DNA from: Vespula vulgaris
Lineage: Eukaryota; Arthropoda; Insecta; Hymenoptera; Vespidae
Length of the DNA stretch: 64,000 nucleotides
Reading direction: 5' to 3'
Assembly: GCF_905475345.1 (NCBI RefSeq)
Contig: NC_066588.1
Location: 9,261,001-9,325,000, forward strand
Part shown: positions 25,205 through 38,780 of the stretch, one piece after another
How the letters are laid out: every line of letters begins with the position of its first letter
Numbering within the stretch: position 1 is the stretch's first letter
Notes under the pieces: generated by a model
The model's database searches: none
What the model saw: only the letters and a program-made list of their open reading frames with translations
What the model was told of the DNA's origin: nothing
Position numbers and translations under genes: made by a program

Positions 25205-28200
25205 CTATGATTCTATACCAAGCTTTCTGTAAGTTTCTCGATCGACTGTAACAAGTCTCCCTTCAACACTCGTACAATCAAGCTCGATACAATGCAATCT
25301 AGCTCCCCATTCGCAATGACTCTGATCATCCTGACGGTAATATTTGATTTGCAGACAGGTGGTAAGATAACCAGAGCCAAGAACCCGCATAGCTATCGAA
25401 AGTTCTTCTCGATGACCTCTCGCGCTTGCAGGAATTCCTTTTGTGCTGTGATAAGCGCTGTAAGCGCAAGCTGTACCATCTCTTGCACGCTCGATAGCTT
25501 CCACTTGTTTCCCTCCAATGCTCAACGATCTGTAAGTTATATCAAAAATTAATTGATTATTTATACAAAATTTTCTTTCATATTTAATCTTTCGAACGAT
25601 AAAATGATTTTAATCGAGAACACCTTGTAGTCTTACTCCAATAAAATATAGATTTCCCACCTATCTACTTATATATGTATAATATCATTTGTACGCAGTA
25701 AAAGTGATAAAAATTTTAAATAAATTGCTGCTTTCGTATTCACCTTTGGTTCTCTATTAAAATTTCGTTACCACGTAAATTTGGAATAAAAATGATATTA
25801 TTTACCTCAAGTTAATTATATTTATATATCTACGTTTATACGCATTGTTAGTTTGAATCGCGAAAATACAAGTATGTTAGAATGTCGCGAAATTATATTA
25901 TTTTGTATAACAATGGAAGAACTGAAGGTCGACGATAAAATCATCGCTCTGCGTACCAAAAATAAACTCGTGAGTTTTACGATTGGCAAACAATTTAGGT
26001 GATTATCCAATGAACTTTATTTTTGTTTGAATGCGCAAATAGACGTGCATGGATAACCTTTCGACGAGAAACGAAGAAAGAACTAACGTCTTTTAATTGT
26101 CGCGTCAATATATAAAAAAGAGAAAAGAGAGAAAGAAAGAGAGTTTTAACAAAATACTGTTATATTTAGAATGTAACGTTATGAGAGAATAGAATTATAA
26201 ATTTCGTTCTCGTCAAATTATGATATTTTTCGATATTTATATTTCTCTTTTCGTTTCCTTTCTATTCATTTTTACACTCTCGAGTTGTCAATGTCACATT
26301 TATCAAATTTATTTTTACATTTTAAAACACTTCCTTTTCCTTTTTTGCGAAAGAACAAATGATTCCGTTACGTTGAACTTAAAACCTTTTGTATACATTT
26401 TGTATACATAAACTCATGCGCATAATAATACGGTTTTTTGTTAATAACAATCGATTCGCCTAGCGTTGACATCATTTCTATGGACTAATAGAGTAGTAAG
26501 GGTCGAATTTTCACAATGCCAAGTCTTGTTGCCTATAGAGTGTATAAACATAAAACAATCCTCTTCTTAAACTCGGCGACTTAACATAACTTTGTAATAG
26601 CAAATTAGGCCAATTAGAGATGGACAAGCACGGTGTAGAAATCGAAACGAATGGCTTTCGAGAAACGGGTCATATGGAAGATATAAATAACAATAATTTA
26701 TATGTATGTATCGATTAAGCATATAAATAGACGATAAATAAAATAGAACGTGGTAGGAAGATGAATAGTCAATGATGCTCCATTAAAGAACACAAAGGTG
26801 AATTAATTAAAAGAAAGCAGCGATGCTTGTTAAAGACTAGATTCTTTGTTTGTGCCTGATGTAAGAATGTAATCCGATTAAAAAGCGATGGCAAATGAAT
26901 GAGGAGGATGATCCCGTAATTCAGCAACTTTCAGCGGTCGATTCATTGAATTACGACTTAAACGATAAAGACCAAAATCCTCGATTATACGGAATTAAAT
27001 ACTATCGTTCGATCATATCTTTTATGTTATTTCTTTCTTCGCTTCAATGTTTTGTCATTGGACAACGAGAATGTTAATTTCACTAAACACGAACGAGCTT
27101 TTGTAAGGCTTCATGGCATGAAGAAACGAAACTCAGAAACATATACAATCTATAGCTATAAAACTGTTTCTTCCCCACCCCACCTCACCTCACCTCACCT
27201 CACCTCACCTCACCTCACCTCACCTCACCTCACCTCACCTCACCTCACCTCACCTCATCTCACCTCACCTCACCTCACCTCACCTCACCTCACCTCACCT
27301 CACCTCACCTCACCTCACCTCACCTCACCTCACCTCACCTCACCTCACCTCACCTCACCTCACCTCACCTCACCTCATCCCACTCCATCCCACTCCTCTT
27401 TCTCTCTCTCTCTTCAAAACCATAAAAGATATAAATAAAATATGTATTTTTATATGTAGAATTTTTATAATAAATTACGATAAATGGACAAATAATTGTC
27501 AATAAAATACTTCTTTAACGATATATTAACATTCTATTAAAATCGTTAATGGAATGTTTATCTTATTTTAATTATGTACTTCTTTTTTTGTTAGATGAAC
27601 GTACGAAATATATGTATGTTTATTATATATGAAGGAATATATTGTAAATCGATGAAGAAATACGTAGTAGTAGAACGATATTACGAATTCTCTCTTCCCC
27701 TTTCACACACACACATGTGTACACATGTTCTGAAAATATCCATCTATCTTTCTCTTATTCATTCATTCCTTTATTGTATTAGTGCAGTGTTTAATGCATT
27801 CCCTTTCAATGATCGAAATCATTTAGGAACAGTAGAACCATGGAGAGAAAGAGACAGAGAGAGAGAGAGAAAGAGAGAGAGAGCGTTTCTGCGGTAACTC
27901 ATCATCGTGTTGTCGATGTGCCATAGAATTTAATCGATCGTTTTCCTGCGTCGATTCTCGGCAACGCGTGAAATTTCGTTCATTTGTGTTTCTCGAATAA
28001 CCTGTTCGCTCTTGATGATGAGATTCATTCAAGTTCGAAGGACAAATTCTAAAAAGAAAAAAACAGAAAGGAGAAAGAAATTTAACTAAAAATTTTTCAC
28101 GTAAGCTTTTATATAAATTACTTAGTGGTTTTATCAAGATGTCTTTTTTAAGTACATGCATAAATTTTGTTTTTCCCTTTTTTTTATATGTTTTATTATT

Positions 28201-28829
28201 TTGAATATATCTCTATATAACGCTTTCAATTTAAACACGATCGAAAAACATCTTGAAAGCCGTTCCGTGCATAGCGATTACCTCACGTGATATTCTTGGT
28301 ATAGGAATTTTTGGAGGCGTATGATCGAGCTAGAATAAACATCTGCGAATATACTGAAAACAGATATTTTTCGAACTTTACAAGATATAAACGTTTCGTA
28401 TATAATCATTTTTTTCTTTTCGTACTTACTATGAATCATACTTACTAAAAGTTATGCGAATCAATGATATTTAAAGTCTATAATAATCAATTATTTTGAA
28501 GATAACGAGTTGTAAAGCGTAAGTGAATATCGATTAGGTGTTTCGACTAATAACTTTTGAAGTCCCGTCTTATTATTCGTTATCAAATTAATTACTGCAA
28601 AGTTTAATTAACACGTTGTTAGAATCGTTTTTGCCATGTCAATGTAATTTGCAATCAGATAGTCGATCCAATGAAGATCCACAAAGTTTATTTAATTGAT
28701 CATTAGTAGTTAAAATAAAGTAAATCTGTATAATTATAATAAGAGATAAAGAAATATTAATTATCTTATTTATTATCTATGTATTCCTTCTGAAATGAAA
28801 AATTGATCCCTCTCGCTCTCTTTCGCTCT

Positions 28830-28874
<45 letters not shown>

Positions 28875-31800
28875 CTCTCTCTCCTTTTCTTTTTCCAAGC
28901 TGCATAATTAATATCGTTTGTCGCTTAAAGAACATCATATGGAAAAAGCCAACTTTTATCTATCGATCGATACGATATATTCATTGTAAAAGGCTGTAGT
29001 GTTCGTAAGTATGACCGACAATAAATGAAACTCACTTGAATAAGAAGAACGTTTTGCAAGAACGCAAAAAGACTTGATCGAAAGAAGTGGTATGCTACGT
29101 CGAAAGTAGGATAAACTAGTTTACTAGAAAGAAGTTCGGTAGCAGCTGCAAATGGCATCCACTATCATGTAAGATCGATACACTATCATCGCTCGTGAAA
29201 AATGCAACGAACACAGTTATAACTACCCTTATATATATATATATCTGTACAATATAATATCCGAACTGAAAATGAAGTCGATTTGCTTTTTTTTTTTTTC
29301 TTTAAAGAAACTAAAGTTCTAACGGCACTTGTTAGGTGTATGATCTTTTCTTTTAAAATTTAAAACGAGTTGGAACTTTCTTTTCCATTTTTTTTATTTA
29401 ACATTTTTTCTTTTTTTTTTATTTTGCTTCTTCTTTCCCAATTTTTTTTATTTCTTTTTTATTTTTTATTTTTCTATACATGCCAACAAAAACATAGAGT
29501 ATATACAAGAGAATCGATAAGTACTTTCTAATAAAATATAAATACGATGTTTCAAGCGGTTATGACGAATTCCTCTTTCTCGTTAAAGTAAATTTAGCAT
29601 TTCTTTGAAAATGCTCGAAAAATATTTCAGAGAATTTTCTTGCTTTTATTATCGCAAAACTTTCATTGGTTTTCAACTATATTTTTCTATACTTTCTAGA
29701 CTCCTCGTATCTTGAGATGAAGTGTACCGTCAAATTTTAAAATCGTATGCAAAAGTATAGAAAGAAGGTAGGCGGTAAACATGATCGAGAGTTTTTTAGA
29801 AATTTTTATAAACACCAGAAGGCTTTGTAAATGCCTCTACAAAGGAAACAACATGGTGAATATCAATTAAATACAAATAAATGTTATATTGAAAACATTT
29901 TTTTTATATAACTAATAGATATATTTATTCCTATGTTATCTCTTAACGTCTATGGTTGTTTCCTTGAATGATTTGCGAACCCGAAATATTTTCAAATGGG
30001 GAAACATATAAAAAAATCATACGTATTGGTAATAAAGAATGATGAATGTTCGGCGTTCGTCGAAGAACTGACTTTTAAAAAATTCATAGTAAATATCTCG
30101 AAGTGAAGTATAGCAGAAATGCATTACTCGATTGATCTTTCTACTCTCATAAAAGTACTTGACAATGATAGCAATGTGGATCGAATGTTATCAAGAATAG
30201 AATATTTTTGCCAAAGTGAAAACAGATGTATATGTATATTCGAAATAACACACGAAAAAACGACAATGAGATAACGTTCATAAAAATGTTCACAAATATG
30301 CTTTTTGGCATTATTTAAATTTCTCTCGAACGAATAAAGAATATCCTGAAATGATGAATAGTCATCGATAGAAATCTAGAAATAAAGAAAGATCAAATTG
30401 TTATATGGCTTAAAAGATTGTTAAAATAAAAAATTAAAAAAAAGTGCTAACAAAAACTTTCTAAATATTTTATTTATTTATTATTGTTCTTACATATGAT
30501 CGATCAACATACTTTAACATATTCTCAAGCATATACGATCATTTCTGTAAGTCAGTATATCTATACTTTTCCTTTTAACATGACAAACCATTCTTCCCCA
30601 CGATGAAAACTTAAAAATGTATATACACGTATGTCTCAGCGTAAATGGAACATTGCATTATTTATTTGAGCTCGATGTTACTTTTCGAAGGGCTGGGTAA
30701 AAAGGAAAGAAGATTGACTGTGTCTTCCTTGAAACAAAGTCAAGTGGTATGTGCATTTAAATTTATCCATTTTATCCGCTGCAATGGTTGAGAAATAAGA
30801 ACGAACTAATGTGTTACACGAATAACGTAGAAAGAGCTTAGTAAACAAGCAATATCTTTATGTCCCATATCTCTCGTTCCCTCTCTCTCTCTTTCTTTCT
30901 TTGTTTGTAGCTAGCTTATATACTCGAAAGAGTTTATGCAGTTCTCAATTTTGCAAAAGAACAATAGAAAATCGCGATAAAGAGTAAAACAACGTCTCCT
31001 AACGACTTTTCTCTTTTTCTCTTTCTCTCCCTCTCTCACCTTTTGTCTTTATCCTGTCCTTTTCGAAGCATTCTTAAGCTTTGGCCCTTTCGAGTCACAT
31101 AATGTGTATGCTCGAATGTCTTTTCTATTATTTCCTTTTTTTTTTTTTCAAGGAAGAAAGATTACATTAGAAAATTGTAAGATATAAAGTAAAAACTGCT
31201 CTTTTTTTTCTTCTTAGATGTGAACCTTTTAGTTCATTTTTGTGAAAAGATACAACAATCGTCAAAAGTTATGCAATCCGTTTCACGTATAGACACACAT
31301 ATACACAAATAAAAATGGGAATTTTCGTTTCTTCAAACGCTCAATGAATTCCCATTATTCGATTCATCCTTTTTGATAAGGTAATAAACCTTACTTGGTA
31401 CAATGATTGAAAGTCCCTAGAGAGCTTATTATCGTGAATGTAGATGATAATGCTCATGTTTCTGACAAATTTACGGAAGACTATCGATCCAATCGCATTT
31501 CTTGAATCCTTCTTTGTAAATGGTATTAGAAATCGATTGGATCTGAAGATTAGGATAGGAGAAACCGATCGAAAGTTTTAACGAGCATACTCAGATTTTG
31601 ACATTATCAAACAATGTTCATCGATAGTGACTTGCGAAAGAGAAATATACGAGAATCGCGTGACGTGCTATATAATTCTCGACGACTTTAAGTCGTTTAA
31701 AATTCTATGTGATTTCTGAGATAGTAAGATCTAGGCTCGCCAGCCAGATTCGCCATGATGTACGAATCTTTTCAAGGCTTTTGAGAATTGCAAAGAAATC

Positions 31801-34800
31801 GTCACTAATCAGCCGATAATTCTTTATGATATATCATTCGTAGGCAAGCATATAAAATATTCACGTTACTCGAAGAACCCAAAGAATTCGAGAATAAGAT
31901 GATGAATTACAGAAGATGAATTACAAGATCTATGATCTTACTAAAAGAGAAAAAAGAAGACAAATTAGAGATATTTCTTTCATTTTTTATTATCTCGAAA
32001 AGAACAGACATGATGGATTATTATTTTATAACGAACCAACGTAATTTTTCCTTTGAAAAAAAAGTTACTCATATGATTTAATGAACGAAAAAGAAATATA
32101 AGAAAGAAACACTAACCACTTTCCTCGCTCGTTGTCGTGCAACGGAAGCCCATCATTATTGAATGTTACTGGATATATGCAAATACATTATTTCTTTCGA
32201 TCCATCGTCACGTTACAGTATAATCATAGTACCATTCCACTTACCGTAATTATAAGCAAGTAATTTTAGCTCGAAGTTCGTGTTGCCAACGTTATTGGTC
32301 TGCTATTCGCATACAAAGCAATTTAAATGAGAATCAAACTTCTAATAAATAGAATAAGACATTCACAAAATTAGAATTCATGTTGATAACAATCGAAATC
32401 ATTTCCGGTTGTAGCTTTGACGCACATTGAAATTGCAACTAATAGATCTTGTCAAACGATAGAAATTTTGGAGTTCAAGGCGATGCGCGTATCGCGTGTG
32501 TGCCACCTGGTGCAATCTCACGTTTGGCAAAAACCTGCTCTTACCTGCATGAATACACGTCAAATATCAATGCACGATCCCACCGTGGATTAAATTCTTC
32601 CAAGGTAACGTTAGGAAAATATGACGCATTTTCGACACCCACGTCAAGATCGTTTTTTCAAGAGTCGTACACGAAAAATCGAGCGTATACATACGTCGGA
32701 AACAAAAAGAAATAAAGAATAAATTTCATATATTTATTATTTTATTTTTTCACATTTTTCATTGTGCCTGTAATAGAATATTATAATAGAAAATTTGATA
32801 TATGCACGTAACTACATACAATGAATATGATAAAATATTAATGCGGTATAAAATTCGTTAACAAAATTGTTAAATATTCTATCAGGTTTTTTTTGGTCCA
32901 TTTTACATTTTTGTTTCATGTTTTACATTTTTTTTTTAAAGAAAAGTTATCATCATTACTTTAGAGCAGATCATTTATGACTTTTTAAAGATAACAATAT
33001 TCAATATTTATAAAAGTGCCGTATTTAATGGAATGCAGAAAGTATTTATTAAAAAGTTTTCATCATTATATACTAGCGAAACTGAGTAATAAAATTCCAT
33101 GAGTAGCAACGTACTTGTACCCTGGTTTATTTCCAGCGATAGAAACGACCCTGTGTTATTAGTTCACTCTTTCTAACGTTGCTATGAGTTGAGTGATACA
33201 CATGTGTGTGTAAAGTAACAAATACACAACAAGTCGACATCTCGAACTGAATGCACACACCCTTGAATTGAAACTTATCGTACTTGTCGTTTCTTTTACG
33301 ACACAATTTCGTCGACCAAATAGCCGACGGAACGAGTCTGATAAAATGAAGTAAACTATAAAAAAAGTTCAATGCACACGAATCACTCATAAATTTGTTT
33401 TATCAATGTGAGATCTTCCAATTTTTTTTGACTTTGACAATCGTGAAAATTAATCGATTTCGTTGATTTTCCAAATAAATTTATACAAATATTTGGACAC
33501 ATTTATACAAATACTGGGACACATTCGAAGCTTTTGTATTTGATCTTGATCAAATAAATAATACGATTTATTCTTTCGAAATAATTTTTTATCTTGTTAA
33601 GTTTTCATCTAATTGTTAGATACGTACATTGTCCGAATTATTGCACGATATTCAATATTCACGTAGTATTCTTTTTTGTTCATACTACAATATATGAAAA
33701 CCATGTTATCAATGTAATCTTTAACGTATACGTTAAAATAAAAAATAAGGTCAAGGTAAACTGGGGATTGTTAGTCATTTATATATCGCCGTGTAATTAG
33801 CGGATTCATTTTTAATTATCGTCCTCCATATCTTTTTAATTTTATGTCGATAATGTTACGAAAGTACACAAAGGTCTAAAAATTAACATTTTCCGTCGTT
33901 TCATGAGAAGCCTAACAATAAGTGAAATATGAAATAAAAATGTCGTCTTTGTCTTGAAACAAAACAGACTCTATTGAAAAACTTTTGATTCTATGAACAA
34001 ATTTTATTATAAATAAATTAACGGATCTTCCTATTTTAGAAGAGGAAGTTATTATTTCATTATTTTCTAATGATATATTCAGATATATCAAAGAGCTGAG
34101 TCTTCATAAATGTAAAAGAATCAATGAGATATGGGACGGCTTTCGATCGAAACGGTACGTGTACATTTCCTCTTTCAAAATATGCAAATGCTTACATTTA
34201 AATGCGTGCATATATCTATATAAGATTTATACTGCATCCTTTGTTAATTGTCATATGCATATCTCTTTAAAGGTTCATCGAGTGAATGCATATCTACTCA
34301 TTTTTCAATGAATTCTCTGCAAGATTCAATAGAATTTCAATAAATTGATTATTTAATAATATTTAATTAAAATAACGATTGAAGGAATAAAAGAAATCTA
34401 ACGTTCGTAAAAATATACTTGTTGTGTTAATTACCGAAAAATACTCTTTTCATTTCACGATAGTACCTACCCATCTCGTCGATTGAAACGAAAGTAAAAA
34501 AAAAGAAGAAAAAAGAAAAAAGAAAAAATATCGTCGATGGAATATACTGCAAAAGTATATCCATATATATTTCTGAATAAAAACGAGATGTTTTTTCTTC
34601 TCCTGTTTCGAAAATAGTCAGAAAAATTTTAACATCTGTTTCGAGTAGATTGATGTATATGTAAATATATATCTATTAATGAAAAAGAAACGAAAAATCG
34701 ATGAAACGATTTTCTTCGTATTATGTATTGTTTTAATTAAAATGAATTATCCGAACTGCGACGAAACATATCGAGATGAAGGATTAACTTAATTCGAGGT

Positions 34801-34895
34801 CGAATACCCTCATCGATTGCCCGTAGTATTCGTTTAAGCGGTTAAGAAATTTCTTTGTTTCTCTTCAGTCAATTAAGCACATCCCTCGAAGGAGA

Positions 34896-34943
<48 letters not shown>

Positions 34944-37900
34944 GAAAACGAAGACATACTTCGATATACAAAGACGAGTGAGCTCGGTCACGTTGTGCAT
35001 TTCACTAGCTTCTTTGTGAACATCAGATATAACCACGAACGTGGACTATCTGCTCCATATAACATCTCCATATACCTCTCCACTTCTAGATGTACATCCC
35101 TTGTGGCAAGATCGTATGCGAAGTATCTATGGATTGCTTCGATAGAAAAAGAGACATGTCGTAGACACACGATTAAAAGCTGCGTTTCGACAAAAAAAAA
35201 AAAGAAGAAAGAAAGAAAATAAAACTTTTCGGAAAAAAGTTCTTTCTTTCAAAAGAATATAAAATTTCATTGAAAGGAACGCAAACTCATGAACGAAGAA
35301 TACTCAAATATCGAGATTGAAATAAAAATGTTTTTAAAATTGCAGAAGATCCTACGAAAAGTATAATATAACGTAAAGATAATATACGAGAGCATAAAGT
35401 AAATCAAGTGTGAACGATGGAGTAACTTTTTCAAGGAGTTAAATAAAATTTATAAAGATAGTATGAAATAAAAGACTCGTTGAAGACATAACATTCAGAC
35501 GGTATGGCAAGAGTTTCGACGAAGAAAACGTAGATTCGATTTACCGCTTTACGAATTTACATGCAGCTGTTCGCGTTGAAGTTCTGTCAGTGTGGTGAAT
35601 TCTCGAAAATTTTCCTCGAACCTAACGTTCTCGTCTACTCAACTTAAACTTTAGTATTAACCTCCTAGGAATTCATGGCGTGCATCGTTCAACCCACTGG
35701 TAACATAAAACCCACATGCCTTTCTTAATTTTAACAACGTTAACTCGTAAAAGAGAGAGAAAATGAGAGAGAGGAAGAAAGTAGATAAGTGAAATATAAG
35801 GATGTATATCATATAAGTATATTTCTTAATCAGTTATGCCCTTTTCTTGTTTTACCTATAGCGTGATGTTTCTTAAACACGCCAGGTTTTAAGAAATAAT
35901 AATAAATCAATTCGCGATTACACGTATTTTTAGATGACCCGTGAGAGATTTAACTCGATGTAAAAGTTTCCTTTGATACATAGGTATACAATGAGAGTAT
36001 ATTCCTCAAACTTCTTTTTCCTGCTTCCTTTTTTATCGCAATAAAGTTACTGAGTAATACATCGTTTTTTATTTTTTTTTTAGAGAACATAAAAAGTAAC
36101 TCCTATTTAAAGAGAAAAGATTGCTATTAACAATTCACTGAATTCATTTTGCCAATGTACGAAGTCAACCACCGTACATTTTATTTTTCAAAATGCGGCG
36201 TCGTTTTATCGGAAATAAAAAATATATTAAACGTATGTATTGAAATCAAGATATTTAACGAGATCGATCATATAGATTTCATGTTCAAGAAATATAAAAT
36301 TACTTTGTCTTGATATTTGCCTAAAAGGAACGAACGCGATGCTACCAGAAAACGATTCAACTTGTAGATGCATCAATGCGAAATCGTATGCTCACTGAAA
36401 ACTATTATCGGGAATCGCAGTGAATCGTTTTCTATAGTAAATCGAATCCATTTTATTCGACAACGACGACGACGACGACTACGACGACGACGACGACGAT
36501 GACGACACAACGACCACCAGAACTATGAAAGCATACGCGATCGATTATTCAACTTCAAGTCAAATCGGGAAAAACGATTTTTCACCTAACGACAAAGAAA
36601 TTTTGATTTCCATATTTGATATTGTAATAGGAGGATGAACAATAGATGCTTTAAAACCAGAAAAAATCACAGTCTTTCTCTCTGAACGATGAACAGTGAC
36701 ATTCATCAAATTTTTGCAAGCGGATATTTTCCAATACATGATGGTCAAATTTATGATCTAAAAAAATCGATATAAAAGAAAACGAGTCGATTTTTCGAAT
36801 TTTATCGTACCATAGAACTTGCTTTTTTCTCGTTAATCTTTTTTTTTAACTTGAAACGAATGAAAAATTCAACGATTTATGCGATATCGCATAAAATAAA
36901 AAAGCATCATGACTATATTTATCGAAGAGCTTCTTTAGCTTAATACAAGCTAAGTGAAAAGCATATCCCAATATATATGTATATATGCGTATGTGATAGA
37001 ACCTGTTGCGATCGAATCATGAAAACCAATATGCCGAAGAAAGTGAAAAACAAAAAAGTGAAAAAAGTCTTATTTCCTGATAGAAAATTTCATCGAACGA
37101 AATATTTCAGGGATATTTTCAATTTCTTATTATGCAAAAAAATAACGAAGTAAAGTGAAAACAAAACAAGGTCGTATATTTAATGACCATCCTAAGCATA
37201 TATACCTTAAAAGAAACATTCGTTGAGATCGATCCAAATGCACGCACGAAGGTCGTTTTTCTCAGGCAATGCTCTGCCCCAATTACGACGCTTTTCCCCT
37301 TAAGAAGATGCACGAAGGTTTAAGAATTAGCGTTTCACGTAGAGATCTAACAATAAATAGTATATTAAATGAAATTATCATCTGTCTATTGAAAAAAATA
37401 ATTTAACATTCCGTTAGAAAACTATCGATTTTTCGGACAAATTTTATTAATAAATCAAAGGACCTTTCCATTTAAATGTCACATTCTATATTATTTTGCG
37501 ATGACATTCGCACGGTTGTCAAAAAATCAAATTATAATAAATCTAAAAGCATCAACGAGAAACTCATGGCCGAGTGAATAACCCGTTTTATTTCTAATCC
37601 AGGAAAAACATAGTTTTGCTTGAAACTTCTATAAATACTAAATCTACAGCAATAGAATGTCACGAGAGTGATCGTAAAATTAGATAACGACTACATCCAC
37701 GAGGATTCTGTGGTAGCTTTGGACAGGATCGTTTTGTCCTTCATTCCCATTTATAACCCATATACTTGCACCCCTCTGGATTAAGTTTTATTCGCTGCAA
37801 GAAGGGTATGGCTTACGTGACGAACATTACGAGCAAGTCGACGACATTAGAAAGTCTATAAAGGAGAAAGGAAAAATTTTTGTTTTAACTTCAATGAGAA

Positions 37901-38405
37901 AAAGAAAGGAAGAATAAAAAGATGTTCAAATAAAAGAGAAAAATCGTTGTCCACGTAATACCCAGAATAGAAACACGTAATCATTTTTGTAATATGTGAT
38001 AAAAGAATTTAGAATTATTGTTTGAAAGAACTTTGCTAAAAAAAAAAAAAAAAAAAAACAATATGCCTAACAAAAAATAATATATCCTCTATACTCTTTT
38101 TCTCTATTTCTCTATTTCTCTTTTTTTCTTTTTTATCGCGAATACGAAAATGACGCGTTCAAAAGAATAAAGAAAATCTCGAAAGAAGAAAGAAAATGTT
38201 GTGTGTATTTGCACGTTCACTGTACCCACTGCAGCAGTTGCGGCGGCTTGAAGCTGATGTCGAGCCGGTACATAGCCTCGCAGCTGAGTTTGACGGTTTT
38301 GAGCTGTCGAAATCTTGCGGAGGTCTCCATTTTACAATAAACTGGGCCCGCTGCTGGTTCCCTTCTGAGGGACAAGGTCACTCGAAAATGTCCATCAGCC
38401 CCCAT
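25205..38405 (-). CDS. CNRIP1: CB1 cannabinoid receptor-interacting protein 1 homologue
   Basis: Two exons on the - strand: exon 1 38405-38230 (176 nt) and exon 2 25529-25205 (325 nt), giving 166 aa; vertebrate CNRIP1 is 164 aa. In vertebrates it binds the C-tail of cannabinoid receptor CB1. Insects lack a CB1 orthologue, so its role here must differ. Exon 1 gives a GPVYCKMET strand and FKPPQLLQ, matching the family's GPVFYK and IKP elements. Exon 2 begins SLSIGG and ends with LQIKYYRQDDQSHCEWGARL and a VDRETY tail, matching the family's VKFYNYHKRDHCQWG and NKESF-type end. The start ATG at 38405 is directly preceded by an in-frame TAA. The intron is phase 2: donor GTGGGT at 38229 and acceptor TTACAG ending at 25530. 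The join gives an unbroken family-like sequence, whereas the alternative donor GTACAG at 38226 would put exon 2 out of frame. The exons are much more GC-rich than the 12.7 kb intron. Confidence 0.88.
27181..27375. repeat. (CACCT)39 pentanucleotide array
   Basis: 195 bases of perfect CACCT units with a single variant, CATCT at 27256-27260. It is flanked by imperfect CACTCCATCC repeats and a CT tract up to about 27414. On the opposite strand the unit is AGGTG. It lies inside the CNRIP1 intron. The His/Leu/Thr/Ser-rich frame through it is an artefact. Confidence 0.97.
27843..27883. repeat. (GA)-rich simple repeat
   Basis: Imperfect GA dinucleotide tract with a few AA interruptions, inside the CNRIP1 intron. 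Confidence 0.9.
28837..28872. repeat. (TC)n microsatellite
   Basis: Thirty-six bases of pure TC dinucleotides inside a longer CT-rich tract (about 28808-28896), in the CNRIP1 intron. Confidence 0.95.
34899..34938. repeat. (AG)n microsatellite
   Basis: Forty bases of pure AG dinucleotides in the CNRIP1 intron. Confidence 0.95.
36463..36506. repeat. (ACG)n trinucleotide repeat
   Basis: About 14 ACG/GAC units with three interruptions (ACT, GAT, AAC), in the CNRIP1 intron. It is CpG-containing, unusual against the local AT-rich background. Confidence 0.92.
38038..38058. repeat. Poly(A) run
   Basis: Twenty-one consecutive A residues, close to the 5' end of the CNRIP1 intron. No flanking target-site duplication or retroposed sequence was recognised. 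Confidence 0.9.
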
Positions 38406-38780
38406 TTAGCCCCATAATCGTGCGCGCGAGCGCGCTTCACTTGATATCGCGCGCAATCGAGGAACTTATACTCAAAAAAATACAATAAAAAGATGAAAAA
38501 ACGTTTCGAAAGGATCTACTTCATTTCTTGCTTTGTTTTGTTGTCCATATTTTTTCATTTCTTCTCTTCGAAAAAAGAACGGAGAAAAATGTCCGCAATG
38601 TATCGAACGTTCACTATGTGAAAAGTTGGACCGATCAGTGCACGCTTTTACCACCTTCACCGGCGGGCGTCGCGACGCTTACTGATCCCGCGTCGTCGTC
38701 GTGAACTCGTAACTCGGCACCACCATCGGAATTTCCTCTCTGTGATCCTTCCCGATTCTGATCAAAGGAATCATACAATG
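38406..38780 (-). promoter_or_regulatory. Likely CNRIP1 5' UTR and promoter region
   Basis: Immediately upstream of the CNRIP1 start on the - strand. It contains CpG-dense patches (alternating GC run at about 38421-38435 and the CGTCGTCGTCGTG block at about 38690), unusual for the surrounding AT-rich DNA. No TATA box or initiator could be assigned, so the transcription start is unknown. Confidence 0.4.

Larger units (their letters stand above)
25530..38229 (-). other. Single 12.7 kb intron of CNRIP1
   Basis: Spans the two coding exons of CNRIP1. AT-rich, with many microsatellites and polypyrimidine runs. No internal exon with good splice sites and no gene on the opposite strand could be supported. 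Such long first introns in insects often hold enhancers or small RNAs; none could be identified by eye. Confidence 0.6.

Noticed and set aside
25292..25552. Open frame of 86 codons on the + strand
   Set aside because: It is antisense to CNRIP1 exon 2, whose - strand frame matches the known family.
27052..27438. Open frame with repeated HLTSP units
   Set aside because: A by-product of the CACCT pentanucleotide array; five-base units repeat every five codons in any frame.
30870..31045. Several CT-rich tracts in the CNRIP1 intron that resemble polypyrimidine tracts of hidden acceptors
   Set aside because: No open frame with family similarity follows them, and the two known CNRIP1 exons already complete the protein.
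32449..32715. 88-codon open frame on the + strand inside the CNRIP1 intron
   Set aside because: No ATG start (begins at TTG), no recognisable motif, no convincing splice sites; its length is not surprising in this region.
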